Source: Terriglobus albidus
GTDB taxonomy: Bacteria > Acidobacteriota > Terriglobia > Terriglobales > Acidobacteriaceae
Direction: 5' to 3'
DNA: 64,000 nucleotides
NCBI RefSeq assembly: GCF_008000815.1
Contig: NZ_CP042806.1
Span: 1,798,001 to 1,862,000, forward strand
The position numbers were made by a program, and so were the translations under genes. Below are positions 8,558 to 17,377 of the stretch, piece by piece. The first letter of the stretch is position 1; each line of letters begins with the position of its first letter. The notes below the pieces were generated by a model. That model did no database searches. It was not told the DNA's origin and saw only the letters and a program-made list of their open reading frames with translations.

Positions 8558-10222
8558 CTAAATGCCCACTGGATACGGCTTTTCGTGTATCTCTGAGCTG
8601 CTGCCGGCTGCCAGCCTGTCGAAACGCCCTTGAAGCAGGCTGAGCAGACCCGTGTACCAGTAACCCAGAACGAAGAGAAGAAGGAAGGGCACGGTGAAGT
8701 AGTTTTCGCTTTCGACGGCATACCAGACGGTGAAGGCGAAGTAGCATCCGAGCGCCAGCTCGATCCAAGGAATGACGCCGAGGCGCTTGCGGTACTTCTG
8801 TGCCTTGTTCTTCTCGCCCTTCTTCTGGACGCGGTACTTCGGGGTGCGTGCAAAGGCCGACTTCATGCCGAAGAGAGCCTCCATCACTGCCTTAGTGTTG
8901 GTAATGGTGAGGCCGACGCCGAGCGCCATCAGGAAGGGCAGATAGAGGAAGGTGCGGTACCAGGTCTTGGGGAAGAGTTCCTTCTGGCTGACCAGATAGA
9001 AGCTGGAGATCGAGAAGGTGCTGGCCATGAACAGAGGGAAGTCGATGAGCAGCATCTGAATATAGCCCTGCCAGCTACGGATAATCATGGCGGGCATCAG
9101 CAGCGTGGAAAGGATGATCATCAGCGGATAGCTGATGTTGGCCGTCAGGTGATACCAGGCTTCCAGCTTGGTGTGGAAGGGAGCGTCTGACTTGAGAACG
9201 CGCGGAAGAATCTTCTTGCCGGTCTGGATGAGGCCTTTGGCCCAGCGTGCCTGCTGGGTCTTGAAGGCAGTCATCTCAATGGGGAGCTCGGCAGGGCACT
9301 CAACATCCTGCAGGTACTTGAAGTGCCAGCCCTTCAACTGGGCGCGGTAGCTGAGGTCAGTGTCTTCCGTGAGTGTGTCGTGTTGCCAGCCACCGGCCTC
9401 GTCGATGGCGGTACGGCGCCACATGCCAGCGGTGCCGTTGAAGTTGAAGAAGACGTTGGCGCGATGGCGGCCGCCGTGTTCCAGAACGAAGTGACCGTCG
9501 AGCAGAATGGCTTCCACCTGGGTGAGGAAGCTGTAGTTTCGATTAAGGTGGGTCCAGCGGGTCTGCACCATGCCGACATTGGGCTCGGCGAAGTGATGAA
9601 TCACCTTCGTCAGCCAGTCGCTAGGCGGCACGAAGTCGGCGTCGAAGATGGCGACCAGTTCGCCTTTGGCGCTCTTCAGGCCGGCATCGAGCGCCCCGGC
9701 CTTGTAGCCATAGCGATTCTCGCGGTGATGGAAGCTGATGGGCTGCGGCGGCATGCCCGGGAACCCCTCGGCATAACGGCGGACGATCTGCTCGGCGACC
9801 TCTTTGGTCTCGTCGGTGGAGTCGTCGAGAAGCTGGATCTCGAAGCGATCACGAGGGTAATCCAGCTTGCAGCAGGCGTCGATCAGCCGGTCAATGACGT
9901 ACTGCTCATTGAAGGTGGGAAGCTGGATGGTGACGAAGGGGAGTTCGTCCTCGGGGAACCGCGATGGGGGCTCGCTCGATTTAGCGGCGTTCTTGCGGTG
10001 CTTGTAATAGAGATAAACGAGCTGATAGCGGTGGATGCCATAGAAGGCGAGGATCACCATGACGATGAAGTAGGGCGCAAGGAGCCAGGTATCGAAGGCG
10101 TTCCAGCGATAAAGGGTGCCGTACTGACGAAAGGTGTTGTCCCAGTAATGAGACCGGACGTAGTGGCCGAGGCCTTTCGGGGCCAGGAGCAGGCTCGCAA
10201 TCAGGTTGAGATAGGCGATCAA
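8558..10222 (-). CDS. Processive family 2 glycosyltransferase, cellulose synthase/CslA-like
   Basis: 554-residue inner-membrane enzyme. Two N-terminal membrane segments precede a GT-A domain with VTIQLPTFNE (nucleotide binding), LLDDSTDE and FDADFVPP (metal-binding Asp motifs), TEDTDLSYR (catalytic base) and QQARWAKG (the QxxRW motif of processive beta-glycan synthases). Four or more C-terminal membrane helices follow, interrupted by a very basic cytoplasmic stretch (KYRVQKKGEKNKAQKYRKR). The layout resembles bacterial CslA/glucomannan-type synthases rather than BcsA, since no PilZ domain is seen. It stands alone, so the product polymer cannot be predicted. Confidence 0.88.
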   Translation of the reverse strand: MIAYLNLIASLLLAPKGLGHYVRSHYWDNTFRQYGTLYRWNAFDTWLLAPYFIVMVILAFYGIHRYQLVYLYYKHRKNAAKSSEPPSRFPEDELPFVTIQLPTFNEQYVIDRLIDACCKLDYPRDRFEIQLLDDSTDETKEVAEQIVRRYAEGFPGMPPQPISFHHRENRYGYKAGALDAGLKSAKGELVAIFDADFVPPSDWLTKVIHHFAEPNVGMVQTRWTHLNRNYSFLTQVEAILLDGHFVLEHGGRHRANVFFNFNGTAGMWRRTAIDEAGGWQHDTLTEDTDLSYRAQLKGWHFKYLQDVECPAELPIEMTAFKTQQARWAKGLIQTGKKILPRVLKSDAPFHTKLEAWYHLTANISYPLMIILSTLLMPAMIIRSWQGYIQMLLIDFPLFMASTFSISSFYLVSQKELFPKTWYRTFLYLPFLMALGVGLTITNTKAVMEALFGMKSAFARTPKYRVQKKGEKNKAQKYRKRLGVIPWIELALGCYFAFTVWYAVESENYFTVPFLLLFVLGYWYTGLLSLLQGRFDRLAAGSSSEIHEKPYPVGI

Positions 10223-10397
10223 GGGTCTGAAAACTCGAAGAAAACTATTGTTTGATCTTACTTGAGCGCAGGCAGAGATGTCCGTAGTGAGATTGTTAGG
10301 ATTTGACGCATGCCGGCGCTTGAGAAGAAGAACACTCGGCGGGCGATCCTGGCCCTGCTGAGCCTGGGGTATTCTCCGCTATGAAGGCGGGTGCAGA

Positions 10398-11444
10398 TTA
10401 GTTCAGAAACATGGTCTGGTAGAGAGTGTCGCGCTGGACCGGGCGGAAACCGGCGTCGCGGATGATGCGGCGAAGTTCCTCTTCGGTGGTGCAATTGGCC
10501 GTTCCAGCGGCCTTCACGACATTTTCTTCCAGCATGACGGAACCGACGTCATTTCCGCCAAAGCGCAGGCCCATCTGCAGGACTTTCAGTCCCTGCGTGA
10601 CCCAGCTCGACTGCACATTTTCGATGTTATCCAGGAACATGCGGCTGATGGCGAGGGTCTTCAGGTATTCGACCGAAGTGGCTTCGTCCCAGCCGCGGCC
10701 GCCGAGAGCGGTGTTCTTCGGCTGGAAGCTCCAGGGGATGAAGGCGGTGAATCCGCCGGTCTCTTCCTGCAGGCGGCGCACGACCTCAAAGTGGTTCACA
10801 CGCTGTTCAAAGGTTTCGCCGACACCGAACATCATGGTGGCGGTGGTGCGCATGCCGAGCTCGTGGGCAGTACGGTGGACGCTGACCCAGTCCTCAGTCC
10901 TGCACTTCAGGCGGGCGATGCGGTGGCGCACCTCATCGTCGAGAATCTCAGCGCCGCCGCCGGGGATGGACTGCAGGCCTGCGTCGCGCAGACGCATGAT
11001 GGTGTCGCGCAGAGAGAGCTCAGAGTATTCGGCGATGGCCAGAATTTCGCTGGCGGAGAGGCAGTGCAGCCAGATCTGGGGAAAGCGCTCCTTGATGCCA
11101 CGGAACAGGGACTCAAACCATTCGATCTTCAGGTCGGGGTGAATGCCTCCCTGCATCAGCACACCAGTGCCGCCCATCTCCACGGTTTCGGCGATCTTCT
11201 GGTAGATGGTCTCGAAGTCGAGGATGTAGCCCTCGCTTGCGAGTTTGCCCTTCAGGGGCCGGTAGAAGGCGCAGAAGGTGCAATATTCCGTGCAGAAGTT
11301 GGTGTAGTTGATATTGCGGTCGATGATGTAGCTCACGATGCCGTGAGGATGCAGCTTGCGGCGTACGGCGTCGGCTTCCATGCCGATGCCGATCAGATCG
11401 TCCGAGCGGAAGCATTCCAGGGCCTGTTCGCGAGTGATTCCCAT
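10398..11444 (-). CDS. mqnC: Cyclic dehypoxanthinyl futalosine synthase (radical SAM, menaquinone pathway)
   Basis: 348 residues. Radical SAM enzyme that converts dehypoxanthine futalosine to its cyclic form in the futalosine route to menaquinone. The cluster motif is CTEYCTFC (CxxxCxxC) near residue 51, followed by the family-typical FYRPLKG. Other conserved segments are GGTGVLMQGGIHPDLKIEW, SIPGGGAEIL, MMFGVGETFEQR and FIPWSFQPKNTAL. Length and the NYTNFCTEYC context separate MqnC from MqnE and CofH. No other mqn gene is adjacent. It implies menaquinone as respiratory quinone. Confidence 0.95.
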   Translation of the reverse strand: MGITREQALECFRSDDLIGIGMEADAVRRKLHPHGIVSYIIDRNINYTNFCTEYCTFCAFYRPLKGKLASEGYILDFETIYQKIAETVEMGGTGVLMQGGIHPDLKIEWFESLFRGIKERFPQIWLHCLSASEILAIAEYSELSLRDTIMRLRDAGLQSIPGGGAEILDDEVRHRIARLKCRTEDWVSVHRTAHELGMRTTATMMFGVGETFEQRVNHFEVVRRLQEETGGFTAFIPWSFQPKNTALGGRGWDEATSVEYLKTLAISRMFLDNIENVQSSWVTQGLKVLQMGLRFGGNDVGSVMLEENVVKAAGTANCTTEEELRRIIRDAGFRPVQRDTLYQTMFLN

Positions 11445-11589
11445 ATCTCCTTAAGGATAGCGCAGGGATGGGCGGGACGCCGGAATGGTTTGGCCATGCT
11501 GGATTTTTGCCGAATGATAACCGAATGCCCGCTGGCGCGTCTCAGCAGGAGCCTGCTAGGCTTTTCCCGCGGAAAAAGGAGACCTCGTA

Positions 11590-12285
11590 ATGAAGTGTAC
11601 CCAGATTGCAGTCATGTTGATGGTGCTCGGCGGTGTTGCCGTGGCACAGGGCCCGCCACAGGACGCGAACCGTAAAGTAGAGCATGGTGGTATCTTCGTG
11701 CCCGGATGGAAGGGCGTGGTCGATGATCTCTCCGCAAAGCGCGGCGAGACGATTGAGAACTCACGGCTGGCGATGGACGGCAAGAATCTGCATGTGACGA
11801 CCGGACCGGCGACGACCTACTGGAACGTCTCCGATATGGCGAAGGGCGATTACACCGTCTCGGCGACCTTTCGCGAGCCGCACTACATGAACCTGAACGA
11901 CCACCCTCATCCCTACGGCATCGTGATCGGCGCGAACGACATGGGAACGGAAAACCAGAGCTTCCTCTATTGCGCGGCATATGGCAGCGGAAAGTTCATC
12001 GTGCGCGGCATGGGACCGGGACCGTTCCAGATGAACGGACGTACAGGGCAGGAGAACGAGGCGGTACACAAGGCGGCGGCTAAGGACGCCGAGGTAGTCC
12101 AGCAGATCTCCATGCAGGTTAAGGGCGACACCGTGAGCTGCAGCATCAACGGCACGCAGGTCTGGTCGGCCAGCAAGACCGACGTAATGGCCTCCGGCAA
12201 GCTGAAGTCCACGGACGGAGCGTATGGCATACGCTCCGCACACAACACCGAGGTAGAGGTCATCGATCTGAAGCTCTCGAAGTAA
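11590..12285 (+). CDS. Secreted protein, possible concanavalin-like (DUF1080-like) fold
   Basis: 231 residues with a signal peptide (CTQIAVMLMVLGGVAVAQ). An AAAAAGGAGA Shine-Dalgarno stretch precedes the ATG. The body shows segments seen in lectin-like/laminin-G-like beta-sandwiches: TYWNVSDMAKGDYTVSATF, HPYGIVIGANDM, VQQISMQVKGDTVSCSINGTQVW and a terminal GAYGIRSAHNTEVEVIDLKL. That pattern resembles DUF1080 (3-keto-disaccharide hydrolase family) but without identifiable catalytic residues, so the function is left open. Followed by its own terminator. Confidence 0.75.
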   Translation: MKCTQIAVMLMVLGGVAVAQGPPQDANRKVEHGGIFVPGWKGVVDDLSAKRGETIENSRLAMDGKNLHVTTGPATTYWNVSDMAKGDYTVSATFREPHYMNLNDHPHPYGIVIGANDMGTENQSFLYCAAYGSGKFIVRGMGPGPFQMNGRTGQENEAVHKAAAKDAEVVQQISMQVKGDTVSCSINGTQVWSASKTDVMASGKLKSTDGAYGIRSAHNTEVEVIDLKLSK

Positions 12286-12298
12286 GCAGTAGTTTTGC

Positions 12299-12334
12299 AA
12301 ACAACGCCCGGCATTGTGCCGGGTGTTTGTTTTT
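12299..12334 (+). terminator. Intrinsic terminator after secreted protein gene
   Basis: CGCCCGGCA / TGCCGGGTG stem flanked by AAACAA and TTTGTTTTT, right after the stop codon. Confidence 0.85.
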
Positions 12335-12414
12335 AAAGCGCTGCATTCAATTGAGGTATTCGCGTGAGCGAATTTGTTGAAAGCTCTTTCGTTCATTCGG
12401 CTGTTCAGAAGACA

Positions 12415-12430
12415 TGTGATGTAGATCACA
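12415..12430. promoter_or_regulatory. Perfect CRP-type operator palindrome
   Basis: TGTGATGTAGATCACA matches TGTGA-N6-TCACA exactly on both half-sites. It lies about 210 bp upstream of the oxidase subunit I start; a Crp/Fnr-family regulator gene lies just beyond that oxidase gene and is the obvious candidate ligand. Confidence 0.65.
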
Positions 12431-12638
12431 GCTTGGGATGAATGCAGGACCAGAAGATGTCTCTTGAGGGGGACATCTTCTCTATGGTTCCGGTGTGCAG
12501 AAATACGGTAGCGTCATGGGCTATGCATCCGTGCAGCGGTCACTGCCCGGGTTACGGTTCCCGTGAGGGTTGTCCTCCATTGATTGTGATTGCCGTCCAG
12601 CAGCAGACAGCAAAGCCTTCCGTGGAGGGGAGCAGACA

Positions 12639-14303
12639 ATGAGCACCGCGGTCGTGAGCCCGGATATCGTGCAGGAGCAAGAGGCTCGTTCGCCGCGAGT
12701 CAACTATTTGAACGCAACCCAGGGGCTGAAAAGCTGGCTACTTACAAGCGACCATAAGCGCATCGCCTTGTTGTACCTGATGGGTGTCAGCTTCTTCTTC
12801 CTGGTGGGCGGCCTGCTGGCGATGGCCCTTCGCATGGAGCTGCTGACGCCGGATGCCGACATGATGGCCATGGACACCTATAACAAGGTCTTCACCATGC
12901 ACGGCGTGGTGATGGTGTTCTTCGTCCTGATTCCGGCTGTGCCGGCGGTGATCGGCAACTTCGTCCTGCCGATGATGCTGGGAGCGCGCGACCTGGCGTT
13001 TCCGAAGATCAACCTGCTGAGCTGGTATCTCTACGTGATTGCAGGCCTGCTGTTGGTGGTGACGGTGGTGAACGGCGGCGTGGATACGGGATGGACCTTT
13101 ACTGCTCCGCTCAGCACGCGCTTCGTCAATACGAACGTCATCACCGCCGGACTCGCGGCATTCGTGGCTGGGTTTTCTTCCATCCTGACCGGTCTGAACT
13201 TCATCGTCACCATTCACCGCATGCGTGCGCCGGGGTTGACGTGGTTTCGCTTGCCGTTGTTCGTCTGGGCAAACTATGCGGCGGCGATCATCATGATTCT
13301 CGGTACCCCTGTGGTGAGCGTGACCATCGTGATGGTGGCAGTGGAGCGCATCTTTCACTTCGGCTTCTTCGATCCAACGTTGGGCGGTGATCCGCTGCTA
13401 TTTCAGCACCTGTTCTGGTTCTATTCGCATCCCGCGGTATACGTGATGCTGCTGCCATCGATGGGCGTGATCAGCGAGATCATCGCGTGCTTCAGCCGCA
13501 AGCGCATCTTTGGATATACGGCAGTTGCTTTCAGTTCTGTATCGATCGCGGTCTTCGGCTTCTTCGTGTGGGAGCACCACATGTTCATCATGGGTGTCAG
13601 CCAGTATTCGGCGATGGTCTTCAGCCTGCTGACCATGCTGGTGGCCGTGCCTTCGGCGATCAAGACTTTCAACTGGGCGACAACACTCTATAAGGGGTCC
13701 ATCGATTTTTCGGCGCCGATGATCTATGCGCTTGGATTTATCGGGTTGTTCGTCATCGGTGGATGCACGGGGATCTTCCTCGGCAACCTGGGGACGGATA
13801 TCCATCTGACGGAGACGTATTTCGTCGTGGCGCACTTCCACTTCGTGATGGTGGGCGCCGTTATTATGGGCTATCTCGGCGGATTGCACTTCTGGTGGCC
13901 GAAGATCACCGGTCGTATGTATCCGGAGATGCCGGCCAAAGTGGCGGCAGCGCTGGTCTTTATCGGCTTCTTCTTTACCTTCGGACCGCAGTTCATTCTT
14001 GGCCATCTTGGCATGCCGCGCCGCTACGCGATGTATCCGGCGGAATGGCAGGTGCTGAATGTGATGTCGACAGCGGGCGCCACGGTGATGGGGGCTGGAT
14101 ACATGCTGGCCGCGGTGTATCTGATCTGGAGTATGAAGTGGGGAAGAGAGGCCGGTGACAATCCATGGCGCGCCTATGGTCTGGAGTGGCAAACACAGTC
14201 TCCTCCGCTGACGGAGAACTTCATCGAGACGCCGGTTGTTACCACGGAGGCCTATGACTACGCGTGGATGGACGGTCTGAAGAACAAGACAGAGAACGTT
14301 TAG
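12639..14303 (+). CDS. A2-type haem-copper oxidase subunit I, not flanked by subunits II/III
   Basis: 554 residues, 12 predicted membrane helices. Start chosen at 12639 because GGAGGGG precedes it. Family: reduces O2 at a haem a3/CuB site and pumps protons. Visible: [14 protein letters not shown] (low-spin haem His), [26 protein letters not shown] (CuB His pair) and [12 protein letters not shown] (haem ligands). The YSHPAVY motif replaces the HPEVY Glu of A1 oxidases and is diagnostic of the A2 subfamily known from Rhodothermus caa3. No subunit II, III, assembly gene or cytochrome c lies within 8 kb, which is odd. The stop codon coincides with the edge of a 110-bp repeat. Confidence 0.93.
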   Translation: MSTAVVSPDIVQEQEARSPRVNYLNATQGLKSWLLTSDHKRIALLYLMGVSFFFLVGGLLAMALRMELLTPDADMMAMDTYNKVFTMHGVVMVFFVLIPAVPAVIGNFVLPMMLGARDLAFPKINLLSWYLYVIAGLLLVVTVVNGGVDTGWTFTAPLSTRFVNTNVITAGLAAFVAGFSSILTGLNFIVTIHRMRAPGLTWFRLPLFVWANYAAAIIMILGTPVVSVTIVMVAVERIFHFGFFDPTLGGDPLLFQHLFWFYSHPAVYVMLLPSMGVISEIIACFSRKRIFGYTAVAFSSVSIAVFGFFVWEHHMFIMGVSQYSAMVFSLLTMLVAVPSAIKTFNWATTLYKGSIDFSAPMIYALGFIGLFVIGGCTGIFLGNLGTDIHLTETYFVVAHFHFVMVGAVIMGYLGGLHFWWPKITGRMYPEMPAKVAAALVFIGFFFTFGPQFILGHLGMPRRYAMYPAEWQVLNVMSTAGATVMGAGYMLAAVYLIWSMKWGREAGDNPWRAYGLEWQTQSPPLTENFIETPVVTTEAYDYAWMDGLKNKTENV

Positions 14304-14412
14304 AGCGTTTTCCCTGTTGCTGGGTATCCCGGAAGGGCGTGCAGCGGCGTTTTCATCGCGGAAAACGCCCATAGGATGCGGGGCCCTACATTACACCCAC
14401 AGGGAAATGCTC
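14303..14412 (+). repeat. 110-bp inverted-repeat element (MITE/BIME-like), copy A
   Basis: Ends are inverted repeats (GAGCGTTTTCCCTGT against ACAGGGAAATGCTC), and an internal hairpin has stem GGCGTTTTC / GAAAACGCC (14346-14354, 14361-14369). A roughly 90% identical copy lies inverted at 19397-19510. The first base of the element is the last base of the TAG stop of the oxidase gene. No transposase; too short for an autonomous element. Confidence 0.85.
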
Positions 14413-14466
14413 CAGGTTTGCGGCAGCGGCTGGGCCAAACGATTGCAAGGCCCGGCCGCTATTTTT

Positions 14467-15171
14467 TTACTCAGTCAACGCCGCGAGACGATCAGGGCGG
14501 GGAATTTCAAGAAACGCGCCGCGCCGATGAATGAGGGCTTCGCGTTCGAAGCGGGCCAGCAGGCGAGAAGTAGTCTCGCGCGTAATCCCAGCCATCGAAC
14601 CCAGCTCTTCGTGCGTGAGAGTCATGGCAAAACGTGCCGGAGCGCTAAGGTCGCGGGGGTGCGCCCATTCAATCAACGTATTTGCAAGACGGGCAGCGGC
14701 CGAGCCTGAGAGAGCCAGGCGGCGTGCCGAGATAAGCGCCTGCTGATACTCTGCTGCTGCTTCATTGGCGCAGTTCTGGCTTACCTGCGCGTGACTATGC
14801 ATGAACTCCAGGAATGCTGACTGGGGAATGCGCTTCAGACGGCAGGGCTCAAGGCTTTCGGCTGAGGCCTCATATGGAACATTGCGCAGCACAGCGGCCA
14901 GGCCGATCACATCGCCGGGGCCGGCGATGCGCAGCAGAAGCGAGTGGCCGCTCTCGGAGGAGACAACCACCTTCAGACGGCCGGCGCACACGACATACAG
15001 ATTGCGCGGCTTGCCCTCTTCTTCGACGACGATGGTGCGAGGTTCGACGTCGATCTGTTGGCCGAGGGTATCCAGTCTTTCCAGTGCATCAGGATCCAGA
15101 GCGCAGAAGCTGTTGGGATGGCGGACGGCGCAATCCTTACAGCCTTTCTGAAGCCGGTTGATGACAGGCAT
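14467..15171 (-). CDS. Crp/Fnr family transcriptional regulator with FNR-like cysteines
   Basis: 234 residues: cNMP-binding-like beta-roll (about 20-140), dimer helix, then a winged helix (about 160-230). The N-terminus has three Cys in CKDCAVRHPNSFC, close to the CxxC-x(n)-C arrangement of FNR/ANR, and a fourth Cys in LEPCRLKRIP lies near the position of FNR Cys122; this suggests a 4Fe-4S O2/NO sensor. The recognition helix ITRETTSRLLARFE carries Arg-Glu at CRP positions 180-181 and Ser-Arg as in FNR. Convergent with the oxidase gene. GGAAG precedes the start. Confidence 0.88.
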   Translation of the reverse strand: MPVINRLQKGCKDCAVRHPNSFCALDPDALERLDTLGQQIDVEPRTIVVEEEGKPRNLYVVCAGRLKVVVSSESGHSLLLRIAGPGDVIGLAAVLRNVPYEASAESLEPCRLKRIPQSAFLEFMHSHAQVSQNCANEAAAEYQQALISARRLALSGSAAARLANTLIEWAHPRDLSAPARFAMTLTHEELGSMAGITRETTSRLLARFEREALIHRRGAFLEIPRPDRLAALTE

Positions 15172-15195
15172 ACAGCTTCCATTCTTTCATGACGC

Positions 15196-15225
15196 AAAGC
15201 GGCCCGCACTGTGGCGGGCCGCTTT
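15196..15225 (-). terminator. Hairpin terminator between ADH and Crp/Fnr genes
   Basis: AAAGCGGCCCGC / GCGGGCCGCTTT stem with a 6-nt loop, 20 bp after the stop of the alcohol dehydrogenase gene on the minus strand. Confidence 0.7.
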
Positions 15226-15244
15226 GGTGGATGTAGTTCGAACG

Positions 15245-16285
15245 TTACAGCGCTTTGCAGTCGAGGACGAAGCGATACTTCACGTCGGCCTTGACGACGC
15301 GAGTCCATGCTTCTGACAGCTTGGTGAAGCTGGTCATCTCGATGTCCGAAACGATGTTGTGCTGTCCGCAGAAGTCCAGCATCTCCTGGGTCTCCTTGAT
15401 GCCGCCGATCATGGAACCGGTGACATGCTTACGGCCAAGCACGCTGAAGGCCTGGATGGACAGAGGAGTTTCCGGAACGCCGACCGTGCAGTAGACACCA
15501 TCACGCTTCAGCAGGCTGAGATACGGGTTCACGTCGTGCGGCGCGGCGACGCAGTCCAGGATGAAGTCGAAGCTGTGGATGTGGTTCTTGGTCCAGTCGG
15601 CTTCCTTAGTCAGAATGACTTCATCGGCGCCCAGCTTCTTCGCGTCCTCGATCTTGGAGGGAGAAGTAGTGAACTGCACGGTCTTCGCTCCGAAGGCATG
15701 CGAGAACTTCAGGCCCATGTGGCCCAGGCCACCCAGACCGATGATTCCAACCTTCTTTCCGGGGCCGGCGCCGAAGTGCTTCAGCGGAGAGTAGGTGGTG
15801 ATACCGGCGCAGAGCAGAGGGGCAGCGGCGGCGAGGTCGAGGTTGCCGGGGACCTTCAGCACGAAGGCTTCGTCGGCGACGATGTGATTGGCATATCCGC
15901 CGAAGGTGAGGTTGCCCTGCTTGTCCTTGGAGTTATAGGTGAAGACGGTGGCGAAGTTCTCGCAGTACTGCTCTTCTCCGGCTTTGCAGGAGGGGCAGGT
16001 GCGGCAGGAGTCGACCATACAGCCGATGGCGGCAGAGTCGCCCACCTTGAACTTGGTGACGGCCGAGCCTACCGCGGCAACCTTGCCGACGATCTCATGG
16101 CCGGGAACCATGGGAAACATGGCATTGCCCCACTCATTGCGCGCCTGGTGGATATCGGAGTGACAGATGCCGCAGAAGAGGATGTCGAGCAGGACATCGT
16201 TGGGACCGGGATCGCGATGCTCAAAGTTCCACGGGGTCGGGTCAGTGGTCGCATTATGCACGGCGTAGCCTTTGGTGGCAATCAT
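15245..16285 (-). CDS. Zinc-dependent NAD(P) alcohol dehydrogenase (YahK/cinnamyl-alcohol type)
   Basis: 346 residues. Medium-chain dehydrogenase that reduces aldehydes, usually with NADPH in this subfamily. Catalytic zinc ligands sit in CGICHSDIHQ and PGHEIVG; the structural zinc lobe has CRTCPSCKAGEEQYC; the Rossmann motif is GLGGLGHMG. The closest types are YahK/AdhA. AAGGAG lies upstream of the ATG. An AraC-family regulator gene ends 38 bp upstream on the same strand, suggesting a two-gene unit and aldehyde-responsive control. Confidence 0.93.
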   Translation of the reverse strand: MIATKGYAVHNATTDPTPWNFEHRDPGPNDVLLDILFCGICHSDIHQARNEWGNAMFPMVPGHEIVGKVAAVGSAVTKFKVGDSAAIGCMVDSCRTCPSCKAGEEQYCENFATVFTYNSKDKQGNLTFGGYANHIVADEAFVLKVPGNLDLAAAAPLLCAGITTYSPLKHFGAGPGKKVGIIGLGGLGHMGLKFSHAFGAKTVQFTTSPSKIEDAKKLGADEVILTKEADWTKNHIHSFDFILDCVAAPHDVNPYLSLLKRDGVYCTVGVPETPLSIQAFSVLGRKHVTGSMIGGIKETQEMLDFCGQHNIVSDIEMTSFTKLSEAWTRVVKADVKYRFVLDCKAL

Positions 16286-16323
16286 GATGGTTCTTGTCTC
16301 CTTACGAGTGGTTCGGTTGGAAA

Positions 16324-17256
16324 TTAGATCATGGCGACGCGGAGTGGGGGTTGCGTCTGCGCGCCGAGATTGGACCGCAGACGAAGCGCCTCCTCCGCAG
16401 GGGAAACTCCGAAGAGCCGTTTGAACTCCCGGGAAAACTGAGAGGGACTTTCGTAGCCGACACGGGTTGCCGCTGCCGACGGGCCGATGCCCTCCTGGAT
16501 CATCATGAGCCTCGCCTTATGCAGCCGCGTTGTCTTCAGGTACTGCAGCGGTGAGGTGGAGGTCATGTTTTTGAAGTGGTGGTGGAAGGCAGAGAGACTC
16601 ATGCCGGCATCACAGGCCAGCGTAGGGATATCGAGCTGCCGGTCGTATTCAGTGTGAATGCGATGCATAGCCCGATAGACCTGGCTGATGTTGCCTTGCA
16701 TCGCCAGCAGATCGCGCAGAACCTGTCCGCGAGGCCCGGTGAGGACGCGATAGGTGATCTCGCGCATGATCTGCGGGCCGAGGATCATGCGATCGTTGGG
16801 ATTTTCGTAGGCTTCCAGGAGGCGCAGTGCAGCCTCGGCAAGCGCTTCCGGCAGCGGTGTGGCATCGATGGTCCTGGGCTGTGGGTTGGCTTGCGCCGGG
16901 GCAGGAGGCAGCTTGAGGACGAGGTCGGCGAGGACAGCCATGTCGAGCAGAATAGAGACGCCGCGCAATGGCGCATGAGGCTCGCAGAAGGTCTCACACT
17001 CGAAGGGCAGCGGTGCGGCGAGGACCAGGTAGTTTTCGGTGTCGTAGACAAAGCTTCGGCTGCCGACGTAGCCGCGTTTGCTGCCGCTGGTCACCATCAC
17101 GATGGAGGGCTCATAGAGCACGGAGCTGCGAGGGATGTTCTTATGACACCGGACCGTGCGCAGGCCTGGAAGCTCGGTCGGCCGAATGCCCTCCCCGCTG
17201 TCCATGCGGTCGAGGACGCGGTTGATCTGGGCGTGAATGGAGGCCAGGCTGCTCAC
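16324..17256 (-). CDS. AraC family transcriptional regulator with AraC_N cupin domain
   Basis: 310 residues if started at GTG 17256. N-terminal effector domain of the AraC_N (PF06719-like) type, residues about 20-160 (SSVLYEPSIVMVTSGSKRGYV, YLVLAAPLPFECET), then two helix-turn-helix units, DAGMSLSAFHHHFKNMTSTS and RVGYESPSQFSREFKRLFG. Such regulators commonly neighbour and activate aldehyde/alcohol dehydrogenase genes. Lies immediately upstream of the zinc ADH. The start is not supported by a clear ribosome binding site; an ATG 17 codons downstream is an alternative. Confidence 0.9.
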   Translation of the reverse strand: MSSLASIHAQINRVLDRMDSGEGIRPTELPGLRTVRCHKNIPRSSVLYEPSIVMVTSGSKRGYVGSRSFVYDTENYLVLAAPLPFECETFCEPHAPLRGVSILLDMAVLADLVLKLPPAPAQANPQPRTIDATPLPEALAEAALRLLEAYENPNDRMILGPQIMREITYRVLTGPRGQVLRDLLAMQGNISQVYRAMHRIHTEYDRQLDIPTLACDAGMSLSAFHHHFKNMTSTSPLQYLKTTRLHKARLMMIQEGIGPSAAATRVGYESPSQFSREFKRLFGVSPAEEALRLRSNLGAQTQPPLRVAMI

Positions 17257-17322
17257 GAAGAAAAGTCTAGCGAAGCCGGGATACGGGAGACATCATTTCT
17301 GCGCAAATCTGCAGAAATAGGC

Positions 17323-17355
17323 AAGCCTTCCGCAGAAATGTCTACGGAAGGCTTT
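17323..17355 (-). terminator. Hairpin terminator after apt
   Basis: AAGCCTTCCG / CGGAAGGCTT stem, 23 bp after the apt stop codon. A second dyad (TTTCTGC...GCAGAAA) lies next to it near 17297-17318. Confidence 0.65.
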
Positions 17356-17377
17356 GGAGTGTGGAAATTCAGGCCGG

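Larger units (their letters stand above)
12286..12638 (+). other. 353-bp region: terminator, CRP/FNR-type site, hairpin, leader of oxidase gene
   Basis: Contains a terminator (12299-12334), a perfect CRP-type palindrome (12415-12430) and a 10-bp stem hairpin AGAAGATGTC/GACATCTTCT (12452-12481). A 66-codon frame (12442-12642) overlaps the oxidase start by ATGA; it has no recognisable family and is probably not a gene. Confidence 0.5.

Noticed and set aside
10223-10397. Possible small gene between the glycosyltransferase and mqnC (24-codon frame starting near 10311)
   Set aside because: Too short, no ribosome binding site and no recognisable motif; treated as non-coding.
12442-12642. 66-codon frame overlapping the oxidase start by ATGA
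   Set aside because: Tempting translational coupling, but it spans the hairpin and no protein-like pattern or family is visible.
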